NCBI GenBank assembly: GCA_035041965.1
Contig: JAPYMA010000328.1
Coordinates: 310,001 to 374,000 of the forward strand
Reading direction: 5' to 3'
DNA length: 64,000 bases
Origin: Anisakis pegreffii
Taxonomy: Eukaryota > Nematoda > Chromadorea > Rhabditida > Anisakidae
Shown: positions 12,701 to 27,700 of the stretch, in pieces
Layout of the letters: each line of letters begins with the position of its first letter
Position numbering within the stretch: position 1 is the stretch's first letter
The notes under the pieces: generated by a model
What the model was told of the DNA's origin: nothing
Databases searched by the model: none
Seen by the model: only the letters and a program-made list of their open reading frames with translations
Position numbers and translations under genes: made by a program

Positions 12701-15700
12701 AGCAATTAGAGCAAAGTCGATCATTAGATGTGTATACCTAAGGGAGTATTGCAATTGGCGATGGTAACATAGAAGATGAGACGAGAAACGATCTGATGAG
12801 TTAGTTTCTTTCAGTGGCATGAGCCCTGGTGAGAGCGATCTGGCACTTTTGGAAACTGCAAGGCGATGCGATTTCTACGGGGTCAAACTGCACAACGCTA
12901 AAGTATTTCTTTATGAGCTCTTCTTTGAATTTCTCTACCTGTACAGCATGTTCGATCAAGCGTCAATAAATCGGTTGATGCTAAAACAGTAACCCAGCTC
13001 ACAGCTCAATATCCGTTTGCTTCCATTGTTTAACAAAAAGCATTGCGGAATCATTCATCATTTGGCATTACGCATGTCATCTTCAAAAGAGTTTACTATA
13101 ATACCAAATTTATTTTCAGGATGTAGAAGGTACTGACGTGAGTTTAACTGTTGCACATATGGGAATTCGTGTCTTCCATCAGCTGCAATGTGTGTCCACA
13201 TTTTCATGGGCTAAAATCCGAAAACTTTCATTCAAACGACGCAAACTTTTGATCAAACTGCATCCTGAAAGTTATGTAAGTTGTTTTGATTCTTTCGTCG
13301 ATGAGCATCACGCGCTTGTGCATGGGATACATACAAGTGTTGTATTTCATTTATTCAGTAATGCTGTTTTAAACTTCTTGCCTAGACGACGAATGTTATC
13401 AGTTTCGTTTCACTATCCTTGTTTGCGAGTAACATTTGCGAAAATGGAATAACTATGGATACTATTCACTCATGTTTCCAGAAAGTATATAGATTCCGCT
13501 TGAATAACAAGTAATGCAGCCAGATGGAATTCAGCACAATTGTGGAGATTCTTTTGACTTAGCGGATCCGTTTTCAGCAGTACTACAAAGAGACAATAGA
13601 GTTTTCGTTCGATGGACGGAACGAATGCAAGAGTTTCTGGAAGAAATGTGTCGAACATCATGCATTCTTCCGATGCATCGAAGTGAACCCACCGAAGAAA
13701 TCGAAAGAAGCACGTCTTTTCAGCAAGGGATCTTCGTTCAGGCAATTTTGCGTTCTTCGTTATGTGTTGTGATGGCTACTTGATTGATTTCAATAATTTC
13801 TCATTATTTGAGCTCTAGTGCAATCACAGTCGTCTCGACTCGATAATTAAATTCATACAATTTGAAGGTACCATGGAAGGACACAAAAACAGTTGATCGA
13901 CTATGTTCGTGAACATCATAAACGACGGGAGCCTTTCACTAGGTTAGTGAAGCACCCCTTTGGATTTTCGACCTCTCTAGGTTTTTTGTTCACTCTACCA
14001 GCACTAATCTCGATTGATTATCTTCATTTCTTTTGCCGAGTTAATCACTGAAATTGTTTCCTGAACAAAGTTAATCAGTGGAGATATTCACACTAATATG
14101 GTAAAGCGTTATTGTCGATGATACGTTTTTTTTTGAAATCAGAAACATTTTTCTCCAATCTGAAGTTGCATTTAATCAATTAATTCATTTTAGGCCAATA
14201 AGACCTGGCCTTTCGTCGCGTTGTGATCGCCTCTCACGTCCGGCACAGTTCAACTTGACTCCGAATTATTCGACCGTCAGTGATCGTGCGATCAACATTG
14301 TCAGTGGTATGCCATGCTCATCATCCTCTCAACAACCACGACGTCAAAATGGTTCCGCGTCAAGTCGATTCACTAGCGGTTCGATGCCTCATATCAATGG
14401 TGCCAGCCAACGTGTCTCGGATGAAGCAGGTAGTAGTAGTATGGCTGGCGATGGTGTGGCCATAGGTCGAAGTTCGAGAAGTGGCTCCAGTGGGCCGGGA
14501 AGCGTTTCTAGAGCTGTAAACATTCCGACAAGCGCCGTTCAGTCCTCCTCAACCTACTATCAATACGGTGATCCATACTCGTATTCATCGGTGCCTCGAC
14601 CACAGCGGCACCACCATCACATGCATCATGCGCAAAGTGCTCATCATCCGAGTGGTGCGATGTCCGATGGTGAACGCATGTGCTCGAGCGATGTTGATAC
14701 GAGTATATCATCTGGCATACACCCGAGTTCTTCAGCATCTCGGCATACATCTAATAACTTACAACACGCCTACATTACAAAACCTTTACAAGCCAAGCAA
14801 TACAAAGCTCTAGCAGATTCGCATATAAGTAGTATAAGTAACCTAGCCGTCAGTGATAGTGAGGCCATTGTAACTTCTTCAGCGTCGTCACAATATAGGA
14901 ACCGTCATAATCATGCATATGCAACTAGTACCACAGCCGCTTCTAGTAGTGTTGCTGCTAGCACATATACTGCTTCTGGTGTTGGTGCGCAAAATGTAGT
15001 TGGTGGTGGGAATGCCGCTAATGGTAGTAACAATGTTGAGTCGTTGATGTCTTTGTCACTTCCGAACGTGCTTGGCGCCGATGTACAGCTTGTCTGTAAG
15101 GAGTTCGAGTTGAAATGTGAATGTCCACCTAAATCAGCGAGCGGTGATAATTTCTTGGAGATGCAGCAACGTCCTCGAGAATATGACAATATCAGCGAGG
15201 AGTCCTATCGGCTGTCAGATCATGAGCAGAGGCATCCGACGGCATCTTCATCACAGCCATCAGAAGTGATCGGTCAAACACCTTCTGTGTATGCGACAAC
15301 TTTTACGACGAAGCGCGTTGGAAATGTTATAGTCAAACGTATCGTAAGCAGCGCACACGGCAGTCGTTCAACGCCAAACACAACCGACGATGAAGATTTG
15401 AGTGCGTCAAAAGATCACTCTTCAAAATCCCTCGCACAAGATCCTTATCGGCAACAGCAACAACGTTATCATATGAAACGTGATTTATCTGAAGGACCTA
15501 TGCCAACGTATTCCAGTTCAGCTCAAGACGCCCGTTACGTAGATCAAAACTACTACCAGAATATCGGCGTATATCCGTCGTCGTACCCAAGTGAAACAAG
15601 TTCGGATGTCAATGTCCGCCGGAGGATTCAAGCCACTGAGAAACGCATTCAGCAATCGTCTTCATCAGCACCGTCGTCTTCGGTAGAATATCCGATACAC

Positions 15701-18700
15701 AAAAAGTTGGTTCCAGTTGAAATCGACGGTCCCAATGTTAACTTGGAGAGCTATTATAGGCGACGAGAAGAGGAGAATGCAAAAGAGAGAAGGACACCGA
15801 GTTTGCTGGAATCACAAGGAACGCAGCTTGGAAAAACTACCGAAACAAGCACATTTCGGAGTCCAGCTCAACCTATGGAATCTCTAGCGGCGACGTCTTC
15901 AGTAGCTTCAGCCCGTTCTGAGTCAAAGGAAGTGCCGATGGCTGCAGTCTCAGCTCAGGTTCGTCAGGCTCCGGTTATCTATACATCAAAAGGTGCTGTT
16001 TTGCAGAAGCCTAAAGTGATCCCTGATTCTGATACATATCGAATGGACGAAAGGCATATCTACGGTCAGCTGAAATACCCCTCACAGCAGCAACAGCCCC
16101 AAACATCCGCCGATCAGTCCTCTGCATACGGTGAAACGGGCTTCGTTCATGGGCAGTCGCAAGCATCTGTACCTACTGCTCCCAAAACCTATGGTGCTAT
16201 CGGTCCCCTACCTGGAAAGGTGATAACTAAAGAGAATCTCGTCGTTACACCAGAGGGATTGCGTGAAAAGAAACCGAAGCCGGTTGTTCCACCCAAACCC
16301 AAGAATCTTATGAGTCCAATGGGAACGTCACTATCTGAGTCCTCAATAACCCCGTCCACATCGGGTACGTTAGCTCCGCTAAAACAATCCGCACATCCGG
16401 TGGTGAATCTGCAACAAGGTGAAATGGAGAGTGCTCAAAAAACCTCATCTTCAAAATCTGAAGAATCCAAGCCCCTACAACGACCAATGTTGATTTCTGT
16501 GCAAAGTGAAGATCGTCCTGACATCCAAAAATGTCACTTGTTTAACGGCGATATTCCATATGTGCTCACGGTGCGAGATATTTCACGCGACCGTGCAGGA
16601 ACCCCAGAATCCAGCTTCTCCACCTTCAAAGGTCCATCTGCCTCTCGGACATTGCCTGATGCAGGGGTTGCGGCTGGTACAAGCAGTGAGTCCGAAACTT
16701 TACTCCGGAATCGAACCAAGTCACGAAGTCCTGAATCGCTGAAGCGACGGAAATCATTGGATTTAGTACCTCGTAAACGTTTACCGTCACCAGGGAATTT
16801 CTCATCGCAAGATCATTCCATTTCACCAACCACTCCAGAATCTGGTGACATCTTGGAGTATTTGTTGAGGCGGCGATCGGCTAGCACTGAACGTTCAGCA
16901 TTGGTCAAACGTGGTCGTCGTGGTGATCCTCGTCGGCAAACGCAGCCGGTCCGATTCAATCTGCCGCCCAGTCCTGAAATTGAGCATCCAAAAGTTGTAA
17001 CCTTTTCATCCGAACCGAATCTGCAAAACGATCAAGTCGAAGAGCCTGATCCGACCATATGTGACAGCCTTAGTCTCCAAGACGAAGCCGCCGCTGTGAG
17101 TGAAAGTAATGAGCATCTATCGCTAAATCGCAGCATGAGTAACATCGAAACATCAACTGCGTTCGGGGCAGATGACGAAATGACTAGGACTGATCAACGC
17201 CAAAAGGGCTCGAGTGAACCGCCGATGCTCGTAGCGGCATCTGTTCCCATCGTTCCACCGGAACCCACTTCGAAACGTGAAGACGCAAACTCTGTTGACG
17301 ATTATTTGCCACCGCCTCCACCCCCTCCTCCTCCACTTGTCCCAATGCTATTCGGTGATCCGATTCTGAGCGAACCGATGCCTGCACCACCACCTAATGC
17401 GTCGCCCGCGACAGCAACAACCACAGTGACCACTACTACTTCTGTGACAGCTATCATTCCAAGTGAGTCCATCACTGATCCGTTGTTGTTCGCTGACGAC
17501 ACGAACTCATCAAGGACATCGTATGCTTCCAGAGAGGATTCGTTGGATCAGAATAATAAAGATAAGTCAGAAATACAACCATCCTCACAACAATGCTCAC
17601 AGCAGCAGCTTCCAAAAGAATCCGAGCAATCTCAGCTACAACAAACGTCAACATCTTCTGGCTCTTCGACACTGCGCACTCCAACCGGTGTACTTTGGAC
17701 GGATTTCTGAAGGCTTATCAGTGAAACAGTCAATATTGCTGACCACAGTATGGGTAAAGGACTGACTGATTATAGGACTATATGATCCCTATTGATCAGT
17801 CGGCGTTTAATTCTTCAGCGATCATCTGAAGCTGTCTCTAAAGAAAAACTCATAGAAGTGGATGCATGAGTATAACGAGAACGAAGAACCCGTACAGATG
17901 ATGGAGATAAACAAAAAGAAACTGTGATTCGTTTGCTCCGAACTTTTCAGCTATTCATATCGTTTTGTTCTCGTTGTTTCGTGTTTGATTTTTCATCTAT
18001 TTCGCATTTGATTATTTTCATCTTGCTATTTCGCTTTGATGTTCATGTTTTGTCGTTATTGTTGTCATCGTTTGCCTCAATTGATTTTGCCAAACTCTCG
18101 TTGCTCGCCATACATTTTATTCTGTTCTCTTCCTTATCAGCTTCATGAGCATGCACTCAGTCTTCACAGTTACCCGATGGATGTATACTTCATAGTCAGC
18201 AATTGCTTAGTGAAGCGATACTTTTCGAGCAAAAATCTTTATCATTCCCTGAGAAATGGTCTCGTTGCGACGGGGTTTTCTTTGAGGCTTAGGCAAGTCA
18301 CTAATCGCATTGAGTGGGGTGTAGGGAAACCATGGAAGAGGTGGAAATGTACTGTTATGATTCATTGTCGAACAACAGATTCACAGACACTTCGTACTTT
18401 CCTTCACCACCATCAGAAACGTTTTCCTAGCTGTTCAATTAATTGATATTAATAGGTGGATTTTTGATGTGATAGTGTTTCATAGAAAGGACAATTTTGA
18501 TGCTCCTAAACGTTTCACTGTTCACCTTTCATCTTAAATGATTGCAATGTTGTTAGTAGTATCAATGTTGCTGTCCCACTTGCATTGCAGTCCTTATTTT
18601 TGTCACTCCTTGCACAAATAAAGTCAAGAAACGGTGCCCATGAATCATTGGTTTCCGAGGAATGGTGAAGAAATTTTTAGGAGGAGAAATTATCCGAGAA

Positions 18701-21700
18701 GTGAAAACAATTAGCGACCAAGGCGCTTATGCATGTTTTGGATTGCATTGGCGTCCGAAAGCTTGGGCTATTGTGACAGCCATTCACGCTTCAGATGCCT
18801 CGGATTTTGCTGGTTTCATAGCAATAATGCACATTTTTACCTTATACTAACACCGTACTTGTGCATGAGTAAGTTCGCATTCAAAATTTGGGTAGTTTCT
18901 CACTGGAGTGCAACGCTTTTACTGCTTTGTATGCGATGGAAAGTCGTGTGATGTTTACCCCCATTCCTGGAATGATTTTTATATTATGCATCATTGTAAC
19001 ATTGTTCACCGCAGTAATGTCTCTATGCCGTGCACGTTGCATGCAATTCGACTATGGCTGCAATTCATGTACAGTTATTTTTCCATTTGACATTTCTCAC
19101 TTCACTATGAGATCTGATCATTTCATCAATAGAAGTTATTGCTCAATACTCTAACGAGCACCTTATTCACTTTGCACGTTCTCTAACACAATAAACATTG
19201 TTAATGTTATGTTTTCCTCCGGCAACGGATTAACGATATACCAGTCTTGATAACAGCAAACTGATTGTATTATGTGATAATAACAGTAGAAACGAATATA
19301 GTAATAAATGGTTTGATCGGTTGAGGATTTGCCTTTGAAATCACAGTCGATTGCATGATAATGAGGATGTTTTTGCTTCTCATTTTGACGAGCATGATTC
19401 TCACCATTTGCCATGCCGCTAGTGAAAAAGTGAACTTGCTGAGCCTGACCGGTTTCTTGAAAGAAATTGAGCGCCCCAATGTATGATTTGATTTTTAAAT
19501 TTCGTGTCAGTAAAATTGATTAATTGTTGAGAGTCATTAAGCTGGTTGCTTTTCTGAGCAAAAGTACTGCAGTTCTGTGAATCTAGCAGTAGCAGCAGCA
19601 GCAACACATTGATGCTTTGAAAATTCTCTCGTAGAACATTCTTTTGCTGGGAAAGAGTTAACAAGATTAAAATCATAATTTATTGTGATCTTCCAAGATT
19701 TGTCTGTATCTTCCAGTGGCTAGGTACTCATTCCATTCACGTAGGTGATTCCCGTAGTGAACCGGTGGGAAAGGGGTGACAGGAATCTTACTTTAGGAGG
19801 ATTTTAGAGTGTTAGGTAATAAGTGCAGTTTCAAAGTATTTTTTAAATCGCAAAAATGCATTCCTTTAATACATTCAATGAATTCTTCGTAGTGGTCTTC
19901 TCAATTTTCTGGTTTTCTTCTGAATTACTGCTATGAAGGGGGAGGAAGAATTGCTGTCGGAGGGGAAAATTACGGTCTCCGAAAGGGGGACAGAGAAGAA
20001 GAGCTCGATAAGTACGATTTTGTGAAAATTTATTAGCTCCGATTAATTGAGTTAAAGTCAGTTTAAACGCTTCGAGCGTTGTTGTTGTTGTTTTATGTAT
20101 GCCAAAATGCTCAATTCATTTCCTGAAAAGTTTCATTTGTTTAGCTATCGTATTGTATGTGACCGTCAATTCAGTTAATCGGTCAATAGAATTGATGAAT
20201 AATTTTTGACTTTTGCAAAATTTTATCAGTTCACCGTTCATAATAAGTCTTATGAAATAGTTGGATTGAATTGTTTTTCATTTTGATGTTCATTAATTGA
20301 AAGGTGAATAGTATGTGTATGAATGGCCATTGTTTTTTCTGTGGATGGCCACTGGTTTTTGGTATGGATGGCCACTGTTTTTTGAAAAAATACGTATGAG
20401 AGCTTTATAGAGTTTTCAAAATTATTTCACACTCGAAACGGGAACTTCACCCGAGAAGAACCAAAAACAATGCCATTTGAGATCAAATACATGAAGTAAC
20501 TGGCCTAAGCGAAAACCGGGAGATAGAGTGGGAAATTTTTGATGGGAGATTCTAGAAAATGAAGCATGTGAAAATATTTTCGAATTGACTCGACTCCTCT
20601 AAAAGCCAAATTGGGTAACCGAATCAATCAACGCAACAAGCAGATTATAGGAGATGAAATTTTTACCTAAAAACAATTCTTTAGTATTTAAGGAAGCAAT
20701 GTATTTGGTCTCATCTTCGTCGCTCAGTTAATTGTTATTCTGTTTCGTTTTTAATTGATCATGTTCCAACAACATTCTTGAATGTTGCTGAGCTTTAGCC
20801 AATCAAACATTTCGAATTTTAAGAGGTGCTTAATTAAATCAATTTTTTTCATTCGTTTGTTTGTATGCGATTTTTTAAAGATGAATATGTTGCGCACATT
20901 TGATAATATAATTAACAAAGCACTATGTTTTTACAAAGTCTTTCGCATTTGTCTAGTCTCATAAGAACGTTCTCATCGTTGTCATTGCATCGATAACAAA
21001 AAAACTGCTTCTTGATGAATAACTCAAGCATTTTTGTCTCATCATTTAGATTCCCGAAATCGTAATCGATGATGCATAAAACTATCTCGTCTTGTTGCTG
21101 ATGCATATTTTGTACTCTTTCTCCTCGCAATTTCATTTGCAAATCGCAAATTTTATTGTTGAAATCGTCAAAAATTTCTTATTTCCATAATAATGCATAT
21201 TTCATTTTGCCAAAGAGTTTTTATCACATGCAATGTATTGTTTAAATTGTTGTTTTTATCCGAAGAATAAATTTGTATCGGCTGGATTTTTGAATAACAC
21301 CGAATGAAGGGATTCGAACTGACTTACCGTTAATTATTATTGCAAAAATATAACAACGCACGTCACAACATTTTAAGAAGAGATGCAGTTAGTTCGCACT
21401 CCCAAATCAGAATTGAATGGTGGTGGCAACATGGCGTAAAATTAGTCCTGAAAATGCATTCCGATTGAACTTGTTTTTGGTATACTAAAGTGTAAGAGGT
21501 GTTTGACTGAGGACTATTTCATACTGAGAAAGTATTGAGCAAGTTTTTATTTCTATGTGTCAATGGAACGTAGATGTTTAAAAATGAGGAATTATTTTAA
21601 ATTTCCACTGAATTCTCACCAATGATAATGTAGAAAAACTATTTCATTTATTCCAAATTTACCTTGTTCAGTGAGTTAGTAAATTGTCTGAAGTTCGTCA

Positions 21701-24700
21701 GAGGTTATGAACGGTTGCTTTGTGATATGACGGAAGTATCAAATATGTCAATTCATCTTCACTAGCTCAGAGACAAACGAATCAAAATGATACTCAAAAA
21801 TCCTCACGATCAGTGCCATCTTCTGCCATTTACTATGGAATTCTTTTCTCAATTGAAATTTCTCAATCTCCTTAAAAAATTAAATTCTGCCGTTCACCCA
21901 AAAAATCATTGTTAAAGTAGCTTCAATTCCGTTGAAATGACGCGAACACTTTTGCTACGAATATGAACAGAGGACAGGTAAAAACAACTCAATATAACCT
22001 CAATCCTGAACGAATTGGTCGAGTTGGTTTGTGGCATTGCAGAATCAAAAAGTGAAGTGTCTTTGTATGAACGATCGAGGAAAGGACGCGGTTCGAGAGT
22101 GTCCATTCAAGGCATAAACTCCACTTTTTCGAGTCCCGATGTCTGCGTTGTGAGTCCACTTGAAGTGAATGCAAAGTGAGTCTAGTTTCTTTTCCGGCTC
22201 CACACCCCCTACTTTTTTGTAAATTGAAGAGTGAATGGATCATTTATTTCTGGTCTTTTTATTTGAGTCGAACAAGTTTATGTTTATGAATATTACCTGG
22301 ATTACCTGGATTGGCCAGACTATCAAACGTTTATAACGTTGCTGGCCACAATACTCGCGTTTCCGTTCGCACTGTTTTAGCCTTGATTGACGCCACCCCA
22401 CTGGCTAGGCGAGTAGGCCATGAATATAACAGATGAATATTGACAACCGATATCACAACCAGCTTTGAATTCAATAAAACCTCGCAGCCTACTCTCCAGT
22501 TATTAACGTCTGCTTTGGTAATGATTTTTGATTCGAGCAGTTGGAGTTCCACTGAGTTGATCGAAATGTTTCAGATTCAGTGAATCTGCATACTCACGGC
22601 TTGATGGCATTTCCCGAGCACGATTACTGGCTGCAGATTCCAGTGACAGCGGTGCGATGACTTTCACTGAAACAGAATCAAGTCCAGTTCGTTCCGCGAG
22701 GAAAATGGGCAGTGAGTCTCAAGCAATGATTTGTTAAGCAATATGAAAAACGGCACAGCAGCAAACGGACATTTCATACTTAAAACATTTACGCTATGTA
22801 GCTAATTTTGGGTCTCTTCCGAGCTTTTTAGTGGTTGAGTTAAAGACTTCATACAGTTCTAAGCTCATTTGTTAGCGGAATTTATTCGAGCCAGTTTCAT
22901 TCATGAATGTCTATGGACAGTTGCATTCTGTACCAAAAACTTCTGCTCGACAATGCAATGAATTTCAGTCGCTCGTTTGGCACCCCAGCCGTTCAATAGG
23001 ACGATAAGTGGGGATTTGTATGAGGGATTGAATCTTAAGTCAGCTTCTGCAGCTCTTACTGAAGTCGATGAGTCCTACTCACCGAAGGTTTCTTATCGTA
23101 TTATTTTTCCGCTTATTCCATCTGATCCCACTTGAATATTGTCGATTTGATTTCGTGACAGAATCAAAAGTGACGGAGAATTCGTCTAATTTGTTTCCTG
23201 TTTTATGTCAAAAGTTGACATCTTTCTAACAGTGATAATTCGTTTTTTTTTTGAGTCAGTCATTCCGAATGCATTCATCTAATATTTCAGAAGAATATGC
23301 CGTCGGCAAAATCGTACCATATTTTGCGCGAATTGTTAATGACCGAGCGAACAACGGTTTCAGATCTAAAATTGCTTTCGCAGGTAAAACTAATTCACAT
23401 TCACTTACTCTTGCAATTTCGGCGGTCAATTTTGCTTAAAAAAAGCCGATTCAAGCAGTCGATCAAAATCTGAAAGCAGTGGATCAGTTGACTGTATCAA
23501 AGACACTGTTTTATCAATCCATTTCGATTTGTTGGTTAATACCGATTCATTGAATATATCTAACTGTAAGGGTTTTCATAGCAAAAGTATTTTTTCCATC
23601 TCAAAGGAAAAGCATTTGCTGTAAAATGCTTTTTCTGCGAGAATGCAATATGGCGTTCGAAGCAAACTCGGGGAATCGGAGTTATCAGTTCTATTTTAAG
23701 GATTTCCATCGATTGTTTTCCGAGCAACTTCTAACTTCGGGTCGTGCAATGAGTGATTTCTTCGATATTCTTAAACCGCTATACGACTTTCATCGTAACT
23801 TACTGGATGAACTCGAACAAAAACTCACTAACTGGTGCGTTGACTTCGTTCTCAGACATTATTCGCATATTTCTCTCGCTTTTTGTTTTTTGGTCTCAAC
23901 AATATAATTTTCTTGATTGCCTCAGTTCATCAGTTCTTTTAGTGGTACCGTCGGCAGCAATTCATAATGTTAAGAATTTTCTCAAATTAAGGGAAAATGC
24001 AGCGTACAGCTCCAGTAATGAAATGAATGAAAGTACGCGTTCTGATCAAGTACGTGTTGGTGACTTTCTGCTCTGTGCAGTCCATAATGCACTCAACCAT
24101 TACCGGTAATACTAAGAGTGGTCAATTTTTTAAATCATCCTGTTAGGTGTTTAGTTTAAGTGCAAACATTCTGATAAAAAACTAGGAAAATTTTTTGACT
24201 AAAGCAACGATATGGCGTGATGTACTGGGATAAAGACATACTACCAAAATAACGAAGCGATAACGATTGCGACGGAAATTTTTCGCTTTCGTTCCGTTCA
24301 TTTGGGAGACCTCATAATCATGCAGAAAAGTTTCGATGCATTATTATCAATTCCAAACAATTTTTTTCCATTTTCAGATTATTCGTTCAGCAAATGCCGA
24401 TGTTTTTGGCTGCAATCGACGAGTTGACTCGAACGAATCCATCATTCGCTAATGCCTACAAGTTAGTCGAATTCATACATACAGACAGATAAGAAAATAG
24501 AAAATTGCTGAAAGTCGTATTCAAATGATACGTTCAGTAGGTGAGATAAGTTCAGAAATTACCATTGGTCTATTCAGATAAGTTCAGAATTGCATATCAT
24601 ATGAAACTTCAAATCTGTGAATGTAATGCAGTACTTTTGAGGTTAACCTCTCTGAAGCAAATGTGCTTGCAGGTCAATTGAAAATGAATCATTCTGCTAC

Positions 24701-27700
24701 CTCACTATCAATCATCTAATGCTCAAAATAGCTCATCGAATGACTGTATGGCAAAATGTGAGTTGAGATCATTTTAAGAACGAGATGACGGTTAGCACTG
24801 ATATAATGGCTCAATGTTTAACTATCAACTTTGCTGATTTATCTGCAGCATCAATAAAGCATGTTCAGAGCTGAACCGAAATCATATTCTGGATAAGCTG
24901 CATCCAGTTAGGCCATTGCTCTGCGATCATGCTCAGTTTATTTGTTCTGGATCTGTGCTAGTTGAACTGTTGCTACACTCGTAGCAGCATTAAACACTTA
25001 TAATTCCGAACTATCATTTGCACAAACTTAGGTTCTTGGTCGTATGGTGGCTGCTCTTCTGGAAGAAAGTGGTGAGACAGTAGCCACATCCCAGCTCAGT
25101 AACTCAAGAGTTGCGCTCGAAAAGGTGAACATTTCTTGAGCAAAGTATTGCCATTGTGATTAAAACTCTTCTGATCAACTAATGATGCGATGCTTTCGAG
25201 AAAGGACATATAAAATTGTGGAGTGCACATTATTTGGTCTGAATCAATTGTTGATTTGAAGCAATTTTTTGATAGAATATTTGCAAAAAAAACTTCACGA
25301 ACTGACTCATCACATGTAGCACGAGCAATATGAAGTTTTTACTTCAGGTTGCATCGTTCAATACGGAGACACGTGCCACTCGAGAGGGATTAACGAATTT
25401 CGTTAAATTAGTTGAAACTGAAAACGATCTGGTTGGTGTTGATCAGCTTATCCAACCGAACAGGGTCAGTTCATCTCCTCGATCTGTAGTCATTAGCGGT
25501 ACTCGAGAATGTCTCGCCCGCATCAATTTTGCATTCGAATTTAGCGTTTATGACTCGAAAAAATGGTCAAAATCAAAATCAACAAAAATTGGTCAAAGCC
25601 AGCGTAGAATTGTTGTGCACGAATTTGATCCAGTTCCATCACAGCGGTGCACTGATTCAAAGTGAGAAAGTGCACGATTGATATTATTTACATGTAGCAA
25701 GAAACTACTGACTGTCGTCTTTCAGAAGTTCATTCGTGAAGGTTGGTTGTGCCGTTGGAGTCAAGAAGGCCTGGTACCACGGATGTTCGTCCTCTTCAAT
25801 GACTCTCTAGTCTTCGCGTATCATTCAAACTCAAATCAATTCATCGTTAATGGCTTCCTTCCTATTCGAGCTATGCTTGTATGGTTTGAATTTTAATATC
25901 GTTGCAATCTGAATACTGATCTGTTGCAAGACTATTGCCTTTGTCCTGGTTCTGTGAGTTAGAAACAAAAAAAACGATTAGTATTTTTATTGAAATAAAA
26001 GAAATCACCACACTGACAGCACAGTTTATTGTGAACACCAATAACCTGATGATCAGATATAGTAGATCGATGCCACCTTCAGCGGTCGGTATCGGAACAG
26101 TTCGAGTTGACGATTCAGGCCACCGAATTGCGGGTAGCTAGAGATCCGTTGTCGTCGAAATTGAACAATCTGCCGTTTTCGCAGAGTTCGCGACACTCCT
26201 GAGCACGAAAAAAGAGATCTGGGGATAGGACCTGAATTTTGGAAGCCGTCTCTTAGGTTTTAAGTGGCATTGAACGCCGAGCTGAATTCCATGTCGTCGA
26301 ATTCTGATTTAGTGAGTTATCGGTATGTGGAGGGTATTGAGTGGCCGTTGTTGCGCCGTTCGGTTGATCATGTGTTGAAATTGGCTGGCGGGGTTGACCA
26401 CTTTATCTGTTCGTGGGCTATGTTGCATAGCATCGTGCAAAGTTGAGTGACGTTCCAATCGGGATGTTGTGGATTGGCATTGTAAATGGCAACTAGGGCC
26501 CAGTGCCGCAGCTTGTCTTCGATGAGCGTCTCCAGTAGCGAGTTGTCGACATGGTCGCCCGTCTCCTTTAGTTGGGCGAACAATCGTCGTAATTGAGTCG
26601 TTCGCCAACTCAAGGAGACGGGCGACGATCACCATACAAAACGAACGATGGCCGAAGGCCGGTCTTATCGACTGCAGTTGATTGTGTAGCTTTCGGCGCA
26701 AGTAGTTTGAGTTGCCGAATCGCTCGAGGAGGGCGTCTTTGATCGCCTCGTAATTGCGTTCTTCTTCAATAACGTACACTGCAACGCACAGCGCTGCTGC
26801 TCCTTGCTGGCAGCAGCGCTATGCATCGCAGGGTACATCATTAAGAATGATAATTGGTGCACCTCAGCGATGGGTGAGTTGCCGATAGAATGGGTAAAGC
26901 TGCCCAAAACGCAGACTATGTTATGGGATCGCCATTCAGTACGGGCAATTGTAGTTTGGGTAAGTTCATCCATGTATAATTGGATGGTTCAACGAATGGT
27001 GGAGCGGGATTTTAATGGTGTTGGGATGCCAGATACGGGGTGGCTTGTCGTGCCTAGTCTTAATAATTTCCAAATTGGCCTGGATTTTATCCATCAGATC
27101 TCTGGCTCCTAATAAGGTGTGATGAAAACCTGATGGATTCTCGACGGCTTGTTGATATACTTGGACGTGTTTGTCGGATATTGTTTTCGCTTTGAGTAGT
27201 TTGCGCCATTCCTTGGCGTATGATTCGATCTCGGTAGCGTATCGGTCGATTTTTTTGAGAGTATATGATTCGATGGGTCGATTGAGAGGAGGTAGTCGTT
27301 GAGGTTCGTCCTCGCCGCGTCTCAGGATCATTCGATGATGGGCACGTTTTTCAATATCACTTGAAGTCACACTTCAAGTGATCTTGCAAAACGTGCCCAT
27401 CATCGAATGCTGCCGATTGCTTGATAGTAGCTGTGAGGAACGCGGCCATGACGTTCCCAGTCCGGCTGAGGTTCGTAGATTTCGTAAAGACTTTGTTCGA
27501 TGATATCCTGCGATGTAGGTGCGAAGACGATAAAAATTATATTTCATTAACAATAAGACGAGGTAGAATCACACACAGTAACAATTGGTGAGTTAATAAA
27601 GGTAATTGACGGTTGAGAGTTAGAATCATACAATAACAATTGATGAGCTGATGAGGAGGATCATGGAAAAAAACGGTCCTACATCAACACGAATACGGCC

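Noticed and set aside
17302..17502. Minus-strand glycine-rich ORF
   Set aside because: Shadow of the polyproline run in FARP exon 9.
18036..18446. 136-codon ORF in the FARP intron
   Set aside because: No domain and no phase-compatible exons; looks like a chance ORF in pyrimidine-rich DNA.
21302..21330. GTTCGAATCCC on the minus strand, a B-box-like motif
   Set aside because: The flanking bases do not form a T-stem and no D-arm or acceptor stem can be found.
23251..23439. ORF MSQSFRMHSS... across the first DH exon
   Set aside because: The real exon (23291-23383) is read in a different frame, RELLMTERTTVSDLKLL, which matches DH domains.
24850..24965. Candidate exon after TTATCTGCAG with LNRNHILDKLHP
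   Set aside because: Including it breaks the DH alignment; the exon ending at 24757 joins directly to 25032 with perfect continuity (TVWQN-VLGRM).
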